Assembly: GCA_002405165.1 (NCBI GenBank)
Contig: DHLF01000005.1
Location: forward strand, 133,743 to 197,742
Direction of reading: 5' to 3'
Source: Christensenella sp. UBA4675
GTDB lineage: Bacteria > Bacillota > Clostridia > Christensenellales > Borkfalkiaceae
Length of the DNA: 64,000 nt
Shown: in pieces, positions 1-8,353 of the stretch
Numbering within the stretch: the stretch's first letter is position 1
Layout: the number at the start of each line of letters is the position of its first letter
Position numbers and translations under genes: made by a program
Notes under the pieces: generated by a model
Databases searched by the model: none
What the model saw: only the letters and a program-made list of their open reading frames with translations
What the model was told of the DNA's origin: nothing

Positions 1-302
1 GTTTTGGAATAAGCTCGTTTAAGTTTTTCGTATAAAACGGGCGAACCTTTAACAAAAATTTTATACCCGCCGACTATCCATAAAACGGCTTTCACCATCC
101 TTTCGACTATTCTATAATTTTCTTCGTCAGCGACCCCGTCGGGATAAACGGGCATACTGAAAACATAGTTATATCCTTTATTTCTTTCAACACATACCGA
201 AACGCTTGCGTTTGAACCAAAAGATTTAACCTTTTTTATAAAGTCGTTATATTCGACAATTATGGGTTTAAAATTTTTGTCTAACGTCGGAATAAATTTC
301 AT
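1..302 (-). CDS. ROK-family-like protein, N-terminal part (runs off the window)
   Basis: An open frame on the minus strand starts with ATG at 302 and runs off the left edge, giving about 100 residues beginning MKFIPTLDKNFKPIIVEYND. An AGGTGA ribosome binding site lies just upstream. The start is 9 bases after the stop of the GH2 gene, so the two are probably co-transcribed. From memory, clostridial ROK-family sugar kinase or regulator proteins carry an N-terminal extension of this type, with a VSVAVERN-like strand and a run resembling VKxxLWxxGGYKxxxxG; VKAVLWIVGGYKIFVKG is visible here. The diagnostic ROK nucleotide-binding motifs would lie outside the window, so the family call is inferred. 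A role in handling sugar released by the neighbouring glycosidase is possible. Confidence 0.5.
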   Translation of the reverse strand, partial: MKFIPTLDKNFKPIIVEYNDFIKKVKSFGSNASVSVCVERNKGYNYVFSMPVYPDGVADEENYRIVERMVKAVLWIVGGYKIFVKGSPVLYEKLKRAYSK

Positions 303-311
303 TTTCACCTT

Positions 312-2075
312 TTATTTGGAATGAATTCTTTTTAATTCTTCGATAGGTAATTTAGGTTTTCTGTCAATTGTTAAAAGTCCGTTAATTTCTTGCATTACGT
401 CCGTTAATTGAGTTACGCAGAATCCGCTTATGCTCTTACATGCGTAAATTCCGTCCGTAGTGTCTTCGTAACGTTTTAAGTATTGTTCTACGGTGGTAAC
501 TCTATCGCCGTATCCCCACGCTTCTTTTTCTCCGCCCGAAAACGCTATTCCCGCATATTCCGACAAAATTACAGGTTGACCTTCGTAATGATAGCCGTTT
601 GCAAATACTTGACGGTTTGACCTAGATTGACTTACGCTGTTAGCACATCTTTCCTCTATATTGCCGTATTTTCTTACCATTTCGCTTCCGCAAGAAGCAT
701 AATCGTGTATGGTAACTATATCGCTCTTCGTATGTTCCCAACCGTCGTTAGAAATAACGAATTTTGTTTGATCTAACGCTTTTACAAGATAATAAGCGGA
801 TAACGTAAACGCTTGTTGTTTTTTATCGTCTAAAACGTGCATTATACCCCAACTTTCGTTAAAGCATACCCACGTCATAATGGACGGATGCGATTTATAT
901 TGACGAACTATTTCTAACCATTCGTCCATAACCCTTTCTACTTCTTCGTCTCTAAATTCGTAAGGAGAAGGCATTTCGCACCATGCGTATAACCCCATTA
1001 CGTCGCAGTAATAGTAAAATCTTTCGTCTTCTATCTTTTGATGTTTTCTTACGCCGTTAAATCCCATTTCTTTCATTAAGCGTACGTCTTGTATAATTTC
1101 TTCGTCGCTCTTAGGCGTTAAATCGCTATCAGGAAAATATCCTTGGTCTAAAACCATACGGAAATAAACGGGGTCGTTATTTACAAGTATTTCTTGTCCC
1201 CTTGTCGTATATCTTGAAATAGCAGTATAAGAACCTATCTCGTCTATTATTTTTCCGTTTTTCTTTAATAAAATCTCTACGTCGTATAAATTAGGAGAAT
1301 GATGATACCACCATTGTACTCCCCACCAATCTTTGGTGTTTAATAAATTTAACGTGAGTTTATCTATTTTTTGTACGATTTTCTTTTCGACGGACGCAAT
1401 TTTTTGCCCCCTGAAAGAAGCCGAAATTTCTATGGATAAATCTTCCGAAATATTAGCGACTTCGTATTCGAAAATAACCGCGTCTTCGCAAAAAGACGAA
1501 GAAGAAGTTAAAGTTTTAACGTAACTTAAAGACACTTCTTCCGCCCAAACGGTTTTCCAAATACCCGTAGTGTCGGTATACCAACAGCCGTAATTTTCGT
1601 CCGCGCAACGTTGTTTTCCACGCGGTTGATATCTATCGTAACTGTCTTCGCACTTTACTACTATTATATTCTCAGATTTTAAAAAGTTCGTAATATCGAA
1701 AGAAAATCTAGTGTAAGCTCCTCTATGCGTTCCGACGAGTTCTCCGTTTACATACACTTTGGTTACGTAGTCTGCCCCTTCGAAATTAAGTATCAATCTT
1801 TTCCCGCTTTTTTTGGAATATGATAATTTTTTTAGATACCAAACGTTTTCACAGGGCTTTTGTTCGTTAATTCCGCTAGCCTTTGTCTGATAAACGTAAG
1901 GAACGATTATTTTTTTGTCGAAAGAAGTTTTTTTATACCATTTTTCTTTATCTCCTACGTTTTCGTAGTCGAACGCAAAGTCCCATTCTCCGTTTAAGTT
2001 AATGAAACTTTTTCTGACCATTTGCGGTCTTGGATAGTTGTCGATATGACATTTAGGTAAGTTTAATTGTTGCAT
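312..2075 (-). CDS. Glycoside hydrolase family 2 (beta-galactosidase/beta-glucuronidase-like)
   Basis: A 587-residue GH2 enzyme. The N-terminal jelly-roll sugar-binding domain (about 10-200) contains LNGEWDFAFDYEN, followed by an immunoglobulin-like domain and a TIM barrel from about 290. The acid/base Glu is in CFNESWG (about residue 405) and the nucleophile Glu in VILSEYAG (about 505), so the active site looks complete. There is no signal peptide, so it should act in the cytoplasm on imported beta-linked sugars or glucuronides; the exact substrate cannot be read from the sequence. I chose the start at 2075 because GGAGGAATT lies directly before it. An upstream in-frame start would overlap the preceding lipoprotein gene, which ends 14 bases before this one. 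A ROK-like gene follows 9 bases downstream. Confidence 0.9.
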   Translation of the reverse strand: MQQLNLPKCHIDNYPRPQMVRKSFINLNGEWDFAFDYENVGDKEKWYKKTSFDKKIIVPYVYQTKASGINEQKPCENVWYLKKLSYSKKSGKRLILNFEGADYVTKVYVNGELVGTHRGAYTRFSFDITNFLKSENIIVVKCEDSYDRYQPRGKQRCADENYGCWYTDTTGIWKTVWAEEVSLSYVKTLTSSSSFCEDAVIFEYEVANISEDLSIEISASFRGQKIASVEKKIVQKIDKLTLNLLNTKDWWGVQWWYHHSPNLYDVEILLKKNGKIIDEIGSYTAISRYTTRGQEILVNNDPVYFRMVLDQGYFPDSDLTPKSDEEIIQDVRLMKEMGFNGVRKHQKIEDERFYYYCDVMGLYAWCEMPSPYEFRDEEVERVMDEWLEIVRQYKSHPSIMTWVCFNESWGIMHVLDDKKQQAFTLSAYYLVKALDQTKFVISNDGWEHTKSDIVTIHDYASCGSEMVRKYGNIEERCANSVSQSRSNRQVFANGYHYEGQPVILSEYAGIAFSGGEKEAWGYGDRVTTVEQYLKRYEDTTDGIYACKSISGFCVTQLTDVMQEINGLLTIDRKPKLPIEELKRIHSK

Positions 2076-2089
2076 AATTCCTCCGTATT

Positions 2090-2389
2090 TTATACGTTTA
2101 TTATTATATAAGGCGAATCGACGTAATACTTGCCGTCGCCTACGCATTTTATTTTAATTTCTCCATGGTAATCGTCCGGATAAAAAAGACAATTTACCGT
2201 TAAAGATATAACTTTGTTTGCATAAGCTATTTCGTAACTATCGGCTTTTAAACAAATTTCCCATTCTAAATATCCTTGCTTATTTTCGGTTATTTTGGGT
2301 TCGGGTAATTGATACGGCACGATTTTCTCTTTACAAGAAGCAAAGATTATTACAAAAATCAGCGTAATGCAAACTAATAACTTTTTCAT
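2090..2389 (-). CDS. Small predicted lipoprotein
   Basis: A 99-residue protein with a typical lipoprotein signal: basic MKK, a hydrophobic run, and a lipobox ending FASC at residue 19. The mature part of about 80 residues contains LEWEICLKADSYEIAYANKV, which resembles the beta-strand pattern of fibronectin type III-like domains, but I do not assign a family. The gene overlaps the end of nrdR by 4 bases (ATGA), which indicates translational coupling, and ends 14 bases before the GH2 gene. It may therefore sit in a transcript running nrdR, lipoprotein, GH2, ROK-like. Function unknown. Confidence 0.75.
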   Translation of the reverse strand: MKKLLVCITLIFVIIFASCKEKIVPYQLPEPKITENKQGYLEWEICLKADSYEIAYANKVISLTVNCLFYPDDYHGEIKIKCVGDGKYYVDSPYIIINV

Positions 2390-2841
2390 TTCTTATTCTT
2401 TAATTGTTCTAATTCTTTAACGAACGCCGAAATGTCCGCAAATTGACGATAAACGGAAGCAAACCTAACGTAAGCTACTTCGTCTAAGTCTTTTAAAGCT
2501 TCCATAACCATTTCGCCTATTTGTTTAGTCGTTACTTCTTGCTCCAAAGAATTATATAATTTCTTTTGAATATCTTCTACGATTTTATCTATTTTGTACA
2601 TCGGAACGGGACGCTTTTCGCAAGCTTTTACTATTCCGTTTTTAATTTTCGTGGGCGAAAAAGCTTGTCTTACTCCGTTACCCTTTACTACGAGTAACGG
2701 CGTAATTTCTATCGTTTCATAAGTCGTGAAACGCTTACCGCAATTCGTACATTCTCTCCTTCTTCTAATAGACGCTCCGTCTTCCGCCGAACGAGAGTCG
2801 ATAACCTTGCTGTCAATACAACCGCAATAAATACACTTCAT
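2386..2841 (-). CDS. nrdR: Transcriptional repressor NrdR
   Basis: A 151-residue NrdR, the usual length. The N-terminal zinc ribbon has Cys3, Cys6, Cys31 and Cys34, with the conserved RSAEDGASIRRRRECTNCG stretch between them. The ATP-cone domain (about 49-139) contains LVVKGNGVRQAFSPTKI. The family senses dATP/ATP and represses ribonucleotide reductase genes by binding NrdR boxes. No ribonucleotide reductase gene is present here, so its targets lie elsewhere. It is divergent from a DUF1294 gene with only 46 bases between starts and is followed by an overlapping lipoprotein gene. Its ribosome binding site is AGGAG. Confidence 0.95.
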   Translation of the reverse strand: MKCIYCGCIDSKVIDSRSAEDGASIRRRRECTNCGKRFTTYETIEITPLLVVKGNGVRQAFSPTKIKNGIVKACEKRPVPMYKIDKIVEDIQKKLYNSLEQEVTTKQIGEMVMEALKDLDEVAYVRFASVYRQFADISAFVKELEQLKNKK

Positions 2842-2887
2842 ATATTCTCCTAGGTATTAAAATTTTAATTTAAAACAAAATAATTAT

Positions 2888-3190
2888 ATGGTTATGTTTA
2901 TTTTCGTAAGAATTTTATGTATAGTTTACGTCGTTGCCGTAAACGTTTACTCTTTTTTACTTTTACGCAATCAAAAAAAGTCTGCCGAAGAAGGCGAAAA
3001 ACGCATTAACGACGTCCGACTTTACGTTACCGCAATTTTAGGCGGCGGTTTAGGCGTTTACGTTGGAATGTTTTGTATGAAATATAGGTTAAACAACTTT
3101 TTTTTAATGGTTTTAATGCCGATATTCATTTGCGCAACCGCCTTTTTAGTGGTTTTCGGATTTATAAACGATTTCGGTTTTAACTTTTAA
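2888..3190 (+). CDS. DUF1294 family membrane protein
   Basis: A 100-residue integral membrane protein with three hydrophobic segments (about 4-25, 47-65 and 72-95). The pattern of a small-residue turn, LGGGLGVYVGMFCMKYR, followed by a basic loop and a last helix matches DUF1294, whose function is unknown. The gene has no recognisable ribosome binding site before either of its first two ATG codons (residues 1 and 3), so its start is uncertain and its message may be leaderless. It is divergently transcribed from nrdR. No terminator is obvious directly after it. Confidence 0.65.
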   Translation: MVMFIFVRILCIVYVVAVNVYSFLLLRNQKKSAEEGEKRINDVRLYVTAILGGGLGVYVGMFCMKYRLNNFFLMVLMPIFICATAFLVVFGFINDFGFNF

Positions 3191-3373
3191 TTTCGTTTTT
3201 ATTTTAAGCAATTTAGCATAAATAAAAATTTCCTAACGACCCTTTTATTATTATAACAAATAATTACGCCCATTTCAAGCGTTTTTTTCTTTTCGTTATC
3301 TTAAAAAAGGTATTTTTTTGACATTTAAAAATTTTAAATTTATTTTTAAGTAGTTATAACGATTTTTTCAATT

Positions 3374-3404
3374 AAAAGGCGGACTTTTTCCCAAAAAGTC
3401 CGCC
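3374..3404 (-). terminator. Rho-independent terminator after ylmC
   Basis: Perfect 12-bp stem (GGCGGACTTTTT paired with AAAAAGTCCGCC, three-base loop) at 3378-3404. On the minus strand it is followed by TTTTAATT. It lies about 80 bases downstream of the ylmC stop. The rest of 3191-3481 is AT-rich sequence in which I see nothing else. Confidence 0.85.
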
Positions 3405-3481
3405 TAATATAATGCTAAATCAAATTTTTATGAAAGTAAAAAGTTTAGGTTTTTATGAAATTATTTCTTTAAAGTTATTAT

Positions 3482-3748
3482 TTATTCGTCTACGTCGGAA
3501 ACTGCTATCGTGGTGCTGTCTTTAGGGGCGTCTAATTTAACCAAAACGGTATCTTTACCTATTTTATCCACGCAAGAAAGTTTTATTAAAAATTTATTTC
3601 CGCCCATAAACCTGCCTTCTTTAATTATAATACCGACAACCACACCTTGCGGATATGTAAAACTTACGTCGCAAACCCTACCTAATTGTTTACCGTCCGT
3701 AACGTTGATAACTGTTTTTTTCTTTAAATCACAAACGGTGAATTCCAT
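3482..3748 (-). CDS. ylmC: YlmC/YmxH family PRC-barrel sporulation protein
   Basis: An 88-residue single PRC-barrel domain. The visible core is KKTVINVTDGKQLGRVCD, followed by a strand with GVVVGIIIKEGR and a C-terminal strand with DTVLVKLDAP. This architecture and length fit the YlmC/YmxH family found in almost all endospore formers. Members are linked to sporulation by co-occurrence and sigma-factor control, but their mechanism is unknown. The gene is monocistronic, with strong hairpin terminators on both sides. It supports an endospore-forming host, as does the pro-sigma-K gene in this window. Confidence 0.8.
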   Translation of the reverse strand: MEFTVCDLKKKTVINVTDGKQLGRVCDVSFTYPQGVVVGIIIKEGRFMGGNKFLIKLSCVDKIGKDTVLVKLDAPKDSTTIAVSDVDE

Positions 3749-3845
3749 ATCTTTATCCTTTATTAAAATATATTAAAATTATTTTTAAATATTCTTAAAA
3801 TTACGGTTTACGCATTAAATATAGAAAAACATATTGCTTTAACGT

Positions 3846-3876
3846 AAAAAACGCAAAGGATTTAACCTTTGCGTTT
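3846..3876 (-). terminator. Terminator of the hydABC operon
   Basis: An 11-bp perfect stem (AAACGCAAAGG with CCTTTGCGTTT, six-base loop). A T-run on the minus strand follows it. It lies about 20 bases after the hydA stop. Confidence 0.85.
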
Positions 3877-3893
3877 AACATGTTAAAAACTTT

Positions 3894-5624
3894 TTATTTT
3901 TTTCTATTTACGTAAGACGTATGCAAAACTTCGTGAGCCTTATGACTACCCGGTTTTTCAAACATTTCTTTGTAAACTGCGTCTACCGCGGTGGATTTAT
4001 GAGATTTTCTCGCTTCACAATTTTTATCTATATCGTACAAAACGGAAGCTCTTTTTTCTCTGTAATCTACGTTTCTTCTAGTGTACGCGTCAAGTATAGG
4101 TTGACCGCCACCGTTTATACATCCGCCCGGACAGCACATAATTTCTACGAATTGATAATCGGCTTTTCCGTCCCTTATTTCTTCGCAAATTTTTCTTGCG
4201 TTGGTAAGTCCGCTTGCAACGGCAACCTTAACTTCTTTATCGCCGACTTTGTATGCGGACTTTTTAATTCCTTCCATACCCCTTACTTCTTCGTATTCGA
4301 TTTCTTCAAGGTCAGAACCCGAAACTACGTCCGCAACCGTACGGAGAGCCGCTTCCATAACTCCGCCCGAACTTCCGAAGATTACGCCTGCGCCCGTATA
4401 TAATCCGAGTGGCATATCGTATTCTCCGTCGGGTAAGTCGTTAAAGATAATTCCCATACTCTTAATGGCTCTTGCAAGTTCTCTCGTAGTTAAAACCGCG
4501 TCTACGTCGGGATAGCCCGAAGCAGACTGATCGGCTCTTAACTTTTCAAACTTTTTAGCGGTACAAGGCATTACGGATACCACGTAAATATTTTTGGGGT
4601 CTATACCTAATTTTTCCGCATAAAACGTTTTTACTACCGCCCCGAACATTTGTTGCGGAGATTTACAAGTAGAAAGGTTAGGAATAAGTTCGGGAAAAAC
4701 ACCTTCTAAATACTTAATCCAACCGGGAGAACAAGAAGTTATCATAGGTAAAGTCCCGTTGTTAGAAAGTCTGCCTAACAATTCCGTTCCTTCTTCTAAA
4801 ATAGTAAGGTCTGCGGCAAAGTTTACGTCGAAAACGTAATTAAAGCCCATTAAACGCAACGCTTGAACCATTTTACCTTCTACGTTAGTTCCGATAGGAT
4901 AGCCGAATTCTTCGCCTAATCCCGCCCTTACGGAAGGAGCCGCGCCTACTACTACGACTTTTTCGGGGTCAGCCAAAGCGTTAAGAACGTTATCAACTTC
5001 GCTTCTTTCACTTAACGCGCCTACGGGGCAAACGTTTATACATTGTCCGCACGCTACGCATTTGGTATCCGATAAAGGCTCTTCGAACGCGCACGCAACG
5101 TGAGTGGAAAATCCCCTTTTAACCGTTTCGATAACGCCTACGTCCGACACTTTTTGACAAGTAGCTACGCATCTTCTACATAAAATACATTTATCGTTAT
5201 CTCTTACTAAATAAGACGTAGAATCGTCTTGTTCGTATTCGTTAGTTACTCCGCTGAACGCCCCGAATTCGCAACCGTAATCTTTTGCAAGAGTTTGTAA
5301 TTCGCACTTCCCGTCCCTTACGCAAGAAAGACATTCTTTTTTATGGTCGGACATAATGAGTTCTAACGTGGTTTTTCTTTCTTTTCTGATTTTAGGAGTG
5401 TTAGTAAATACTTCCATTCCTTCGTTTACGGGATATACGCAAGCGGCAACGTTGCTTCTTGCACCTTTAACTTCTACGACGCATATACGGCAAGCGCCTA
5501 TTTCGTTAATTCCCTTCATATAGCAAAGGGTAGGAACGTTAATTCCGATAGACTTAGCCGCCTCTAAAATAGTCGTCCCTTCGGGTACGCTTACTGAAAT
5601 ATTGTTTATTTTTAAATTAACCAT
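3894..5624 (-). CDS. hydA: [FeFe] hydrogenase catalytic subunit, bifurcating type (HydA)
   Basis: A 576-residue catalytic subunit. N-terminal 2Fe-2S domain: Cys34, Cys45, Cys48, Cys62. A His-Cys3 cluster site follows (His94, Cys98, Cys101, Cys107), then two 4Fe-4S ferredoxin motifs (CILCRRCVATC near 146 and CVACGQCINVC near 189). The H-cluster motifs are intact: TSCSPGW near 296, MPCTAKKFE near 352 and EIMCCPGGCINGGGQP near 494. It makes or oxidises H2. Together with the NuoF-like and NuoE-like subunits encoded directly upstream it should form a cytoplasmic HydABC complex, which in Clostridia and Thermotoga couples H2 to NAD(H) and ferredoxin by electron bifurcation. The C-terminal tail after the H domain is short. 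Last gene of the operon, 10 bases after hydB. Confidence 0.95.
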   Translation of the reverse strand: MVNLKINNISVSVPEGTTILEAAKSIGINVPTLCYMKGINEIGACRICVVEVKGARSNVAACVYPVNEGMEVFTNTPKIRKERKTTLELIMSDHKKECLSCVRDGKCELQTLAKDYGCEFGAFSGVTNEYEQDDSTSYLVRDNDKCILCRRCVATCQKVSDVGVIETVKRGFSTHVACAFEEPLSDTKCVACGQCINVCPVGALSERSEVDNVLNALADPEKVVVVGAAPSVRAGLGEEFGYPIGTNVEGKMVQALRLMGFNYVFDVNFAADLTILEEGTELLGRLSNNGTLPMITSCSPGWIKYLEGVFPELIPNLSTCKSPQQMFGAVVKTFYAEKLGIDPKNIYVVSVMPCTAKKFEKLRADQSASGYPDVDAVLTTRELARAIKSMGIIFNDLPDGEYDMPLGLYTGAGVIFGSSGGVMEAALRTVADVVSGSDLEEIEYEEVRGMEGIKKSAYKVGDKEVKVAVASGLTNARKICEEIRDGKADYQFVEIMCCPGGCINGGGQPILDAYTRRNVDYREKRASVLYDIDKNCEARKSHKSTAVDAVYKEMFEKPGSHKAHEVLHTSYVNRKK

Positions 5625-5634
5625 ATCTTTCTCC

Positions 5635-7500
5635 TTAGCCTCTTTTTATAGCGCCAAACTTACAATTAACCATACAAACTCCGCATTTTATGCATTTAGT
5701 AACGTCTATTACGTGGAGCTCTCTTACCTTTCCGTTAATTGCGTTTACGGGACAATTTCTTGCACATAGCGTACAACCTTTACATATTTCCTCGATTATA
5801 GTATACCTTATAAGTCTTTTACATACTCCTGCGGGACAAACTTTGTCTTTAACGTGAGCTATATATTCGTCTTTAAAATAACGCAACGTCGAAAGTACGG
5901 GGTTAGGAGCGGTTTGACCGAGTCCGCAAAGAGAATTGTTTTTAATATAGTAACAAAGCTCTTCCATTTTGTCTAAATCGTCCATTGTAGCCGTTCCTTC
6001 CGTAACTTTGGTAAGCATTTCTAGCAATCTCTTGTTACCTATACGGCAAGGAGTACATTTTCCACAACTTTCGTCAACGGTAAATTCTAGGAAGAATTTA
6101 GCTATATCGACCATACAGTTGTCTTCGTCCATAACGATAAGTCCGCCCGAACCCATCATAGAACCGATTTGCATTAAAGAATCGTAGTCGATGGCTACGT
6201 CTAATTTTTCAGCGGGAATACATCCGCCCGAAGGTCCGCCCGTTTGAGCCGCTTTGAACTTTTTGCCGTGAGGGATACCACCGCCGATTTCGTAAACGAT
6301 TTCCCTTAAAGTAGTACCCATAGGAACTTCTAATAAGCCCGTATGTTTGATTTTTCCGCCGATTGCGAAAACCTTAGTTCCCTTACTTCTTTCCGTTCCG
6401 ATTTGAGTAAACCAATCCGCGCCCTTTAAAATAATTTGGCAAATATTAGCGTAAGTTTCTACATTGTTTAAAAGCGTAGGTTTACGGAACAATCCGCAGT
6501 TTGCGGGGAACGGCGGACGGGGACGCGGTTCGCCCCTATGACCTTCTATAGAAGTCATTAAAGCGGTTTCTTCTCCGCAAACGAACGCGCCTGCGCCTAA
6601 ACGCAATTCTATATCGAAATCGAACCCTAACCCGAAAATGTTTTTACCGAGTAAACCCATTTCCCTAGCTTGCTTAATTGCAATATTTAACCTGTCGACC
6701 GCAACGGGATATTCCGCTCTGACGTAAATGTAACCTTGTTTTGCGCCTATCGTGTAGCCGGCTATCGCCATAGCTTCTAATACGGCGTGGGGGTCGCCCT
6801 CTAAAACCGAACGGTCCATAAACGCGCCCGGGTCGCCTTCGTCGGCGTTACAAAGAACGTATTTTACGTCGCCCTTTGCCATTTTAGTGAACATCCACTT
6901 TTTACCCGTGGGGAATCCTGCTCCGCCACGACCCCTTAATCCCGATTTTAAAATTTCGTCTACTACTTGGTCGGGCGTCATTTCGGTTAAAACTTTATAT
7001 AAAGCTTGATAACCGTCCCTTGCGATATATTCTTCTATAACTTCGGGGTTGATTATTCCCGAATTATGTAACGCTATTCTTAATTGTTTTTTATAAAAGT
7101 CCGTTTCAGTATAAGATTTTATGCTTCCGTCTTCGTTTACGGTTTCTTCGTAAAGATATTCTTTAACGGGACGACCGTTTTTAAAGTGTTCTTCTACGAT
7201 TTTGGTTATATATTCGGGTTGTACTTTTGCGTAAAACGCACCTTCGGGATAAACTATCATAATAGGTCCTAACGCGCAAAGACCGAAACAGCCGACCATA
7301 TGAATATCGACTTTATCGCTTAACCCTTGTCTTGCGACTTCTTCCTTCATTTGATTCATCATTTCAAGGGATTTTCCGGAAGAACAACCCGTACCTCCAC
7401 ATACGAGTACGGTATATTTACTTGCTACCCCGTGCGAAATTCTGGCGTGCATTTCGGGAGCTAATCTATCTTTAATTTCGTTTAAAGTTTTTATATCCAT
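5635..7500 (-). CDS. hydB: NADH-binding flavoprotein subunit of bifurcating hydrogenase (HydB, NuoF-like)
   Basis: A 621-residue NuoF-type subunit with the extended bifurcating-hydrogenase layout. It has an N-terminal thioredoxin-like 2Fe-2S domain (CGGTGCSSG and VGCFGLCALGP), the FMN/NADH-binding core with GRGGAGFPTGKKW near residue 190, and the 4Fe-4S motif ESCGKCTPCRIG. The C-terminus has two ferredoxin-type clusters (CKGCTLCARNCP and CIKCGVCMVNCK). It is the NAD(H) and flavin site of the HydABC complex. It lies 2 bases after hydC and 10 bases before hydA. The pair of C-terminal 4Fe-4S clusters separates HydB from plain complex I NuoF. Confidence 0.95.
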   Translation of the reverse strand: MDIKTLNEIKDRLAPEMHARISHGVASKYTVLVCGGTGCSSGKSLEMMNQMKEEVARQGLSDKVDIHMVGCFGLCALGPIMIVYPEGAFYAKVQPEYITKIVEEHFKNGRPVKEYLYEETVNEDGSIKSYTETDFYKKQLRIALHNSGIINPEVIEEYIARDGYQALYKVLTEMTPDQVVDEILKSGLRGRGGAGFPTGKKWMFTKMAKGDVKYVLCNADEGDPGAFMDRSVLEGDPHAVLEAMAIAGYTIGAKQGYIYVRAEYPVAVDRLNIAIKQAREMGLLGKNIFGLGFDFDIELRLGAGAFVCGEETALMTSIEGHRGEPRPRPPFPANCGLFRKPTLLNNVETYANICQIILKGADWFTQIGTERSKGTKVFAIGGKIKHTGLLEVPMGTTLREIVYEIGGGIPHGKKFKAAQTGGPSGGCIPAEKLDVAIDYDSLMQIGSMMGSGGLIVMDEDNCMVDIAKFFLEFTVDESCGKCTPCRIGNKRLLEMLTKVTEGTATMDDLDKMEELCYYIKNNSLCGLGQTAPNPVLSTLRYFKDEYIAHVKDKVCPAGVCKRLIRYTIIEEICKGCTLCARNCPVNAINGKVRELHVIDVTKCIKCGVCMVNCKFGAIKRG

Positions 7501-7502
7501 TT

Positions 7503-8003
7503 TTAGCCTTCCTTCTTGTATTTTTCAATGATTTCCACAACGCTGTCAGGCGTTACCCTGCCGTAAACTTCTCCGTTAATCGTCATAACGGGAGCAAGTC
7601 CGCAACAACCTACGCAACGGGTTGCGTCAAGCGAAAACATTTTATCGGGAGTTACTTCCCCGCCCGAAATTCCTAGAATTTCATGTAATTTATTGTAAAC
7701 GTCGCCCGAACCTTTAACGTAACAAGCCGTTCCCAAACAAATTCCTATTTGATATTTTCCTTTTGGATATAACGAGAATTGCGAATAAAACGTCGCTACT
7801 CCGTAAACTTGCGCCAACGATAATCCGAGTTCGTCGGCAATTATCTGCTGTACTTCCTTAGGTAAATATCCGTAAATAGCTTGCGCCCTTTGCAACGCCA
7901 TAATCGTCGAACCTTCTACGTTTTTGAGTTCGGCTAGCATAGAACGAAGTTGAGCTTCTTGCTCCTTCGTACCGTCGAAAGGTATTACAATTTTTTCTTT
8001 CAT
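7503..8003 (-). CDS. hydC: 2Fe-2S subunit of bifurcating hydrogenase (HydC, NuoE-like)
   Basis: A 166-residue NuoE-type protein. It has an N-terminal helical region and a thioredoxin-like 2Fe-2S domain with the ligand pairs in CLGTACYVKG and ATRCVGCCGLAP. It should pass electrons between HydB and HydA. It is the first gene of hydC-hydB-hydA, preceded by GGAGGATTT and by a good sigma-A promoter at 8056-8084. Gene order and lengths match the clostridial HydCBA arrangement. Confidence 0.95.
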   Translation of the reverse strand: MKEKIVIPFDGTKEQEAQLRSMLAELKNVEGSTIMALQRAQAIYGYLPKEVQQIIADELGLSLAQVYGVATFYSQFSLYPKGKYQIGICLGTACYVKGSGDVYNKLHEILGISGGEVTPDKMFSLDATRCVGCCGLAPVMTINGEVYGRVTPDSVVEIIEKYKKEG

Positions 8004-8055
8004 AAATCCTCCAAATGTTATAGAATCAAAAATTAAATTCCACTGTCCAAAATTT

Positions 8056-8084
8056 ATTTTAACATATTACGATTATCCCGTCAA
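8056..8084 (-). promoter_or_regulatory. Sigma-A promoter of hydCBA
   Basis: Minus strand TTGACG, 17-base spacer, TAAAAT. The -10 box is about 50 bases before the hydC start codon. The rest of the 350-base gap to 8353 holds only AT-rich runs, the DUF711 terminator and an unassigned patch near 8290. Confidence 0.75.
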
Positions 8085-8208
8085 TAGATATATATAAAAA
8101 AATATATATGACGATATTACATTTTATATATTTGAACGAGATTTTTTTTCATATTTTTTTTAAAAAAAATCTAAGAAAAAACAGAGAATTTATAAAAAAC
8201 CGCTTTAA

Positions 8209-8247
8209 AACGCGTTTACGCCGACGGCTTTTTGCCGTCGGCGTAAA
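8209..8247 (-). terminator. Terminator after the serine/DUF711 operon
   Basis: A strong 14-bp perfect stem (8215-8228 with 8234-8247) carrying the GCCGACGGC core and a five-T loop. It lies downstream of the DUF711 gene, the last gene of the serC operon. The T-run after the stem is short on the minus strand. Confidence 0.65.
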
Positions 8248-8353
8248 TAAAAAATAGAATTTAATTATTTTAAAAAAAGCGATTTGATATGGTATGCACC
8301 CCATAAGTTAAGCAAAGAAGAAAACTTTTGGTTACGCATCAATTCTATCGACC

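Noticed and set aside
8288..8330. TGCACCCC...AACTTTTGG patch resembling ends of IS3-type elements
   Set aside because: Too short, with no transposase frame or second end; cannot be supported as a mobile element.
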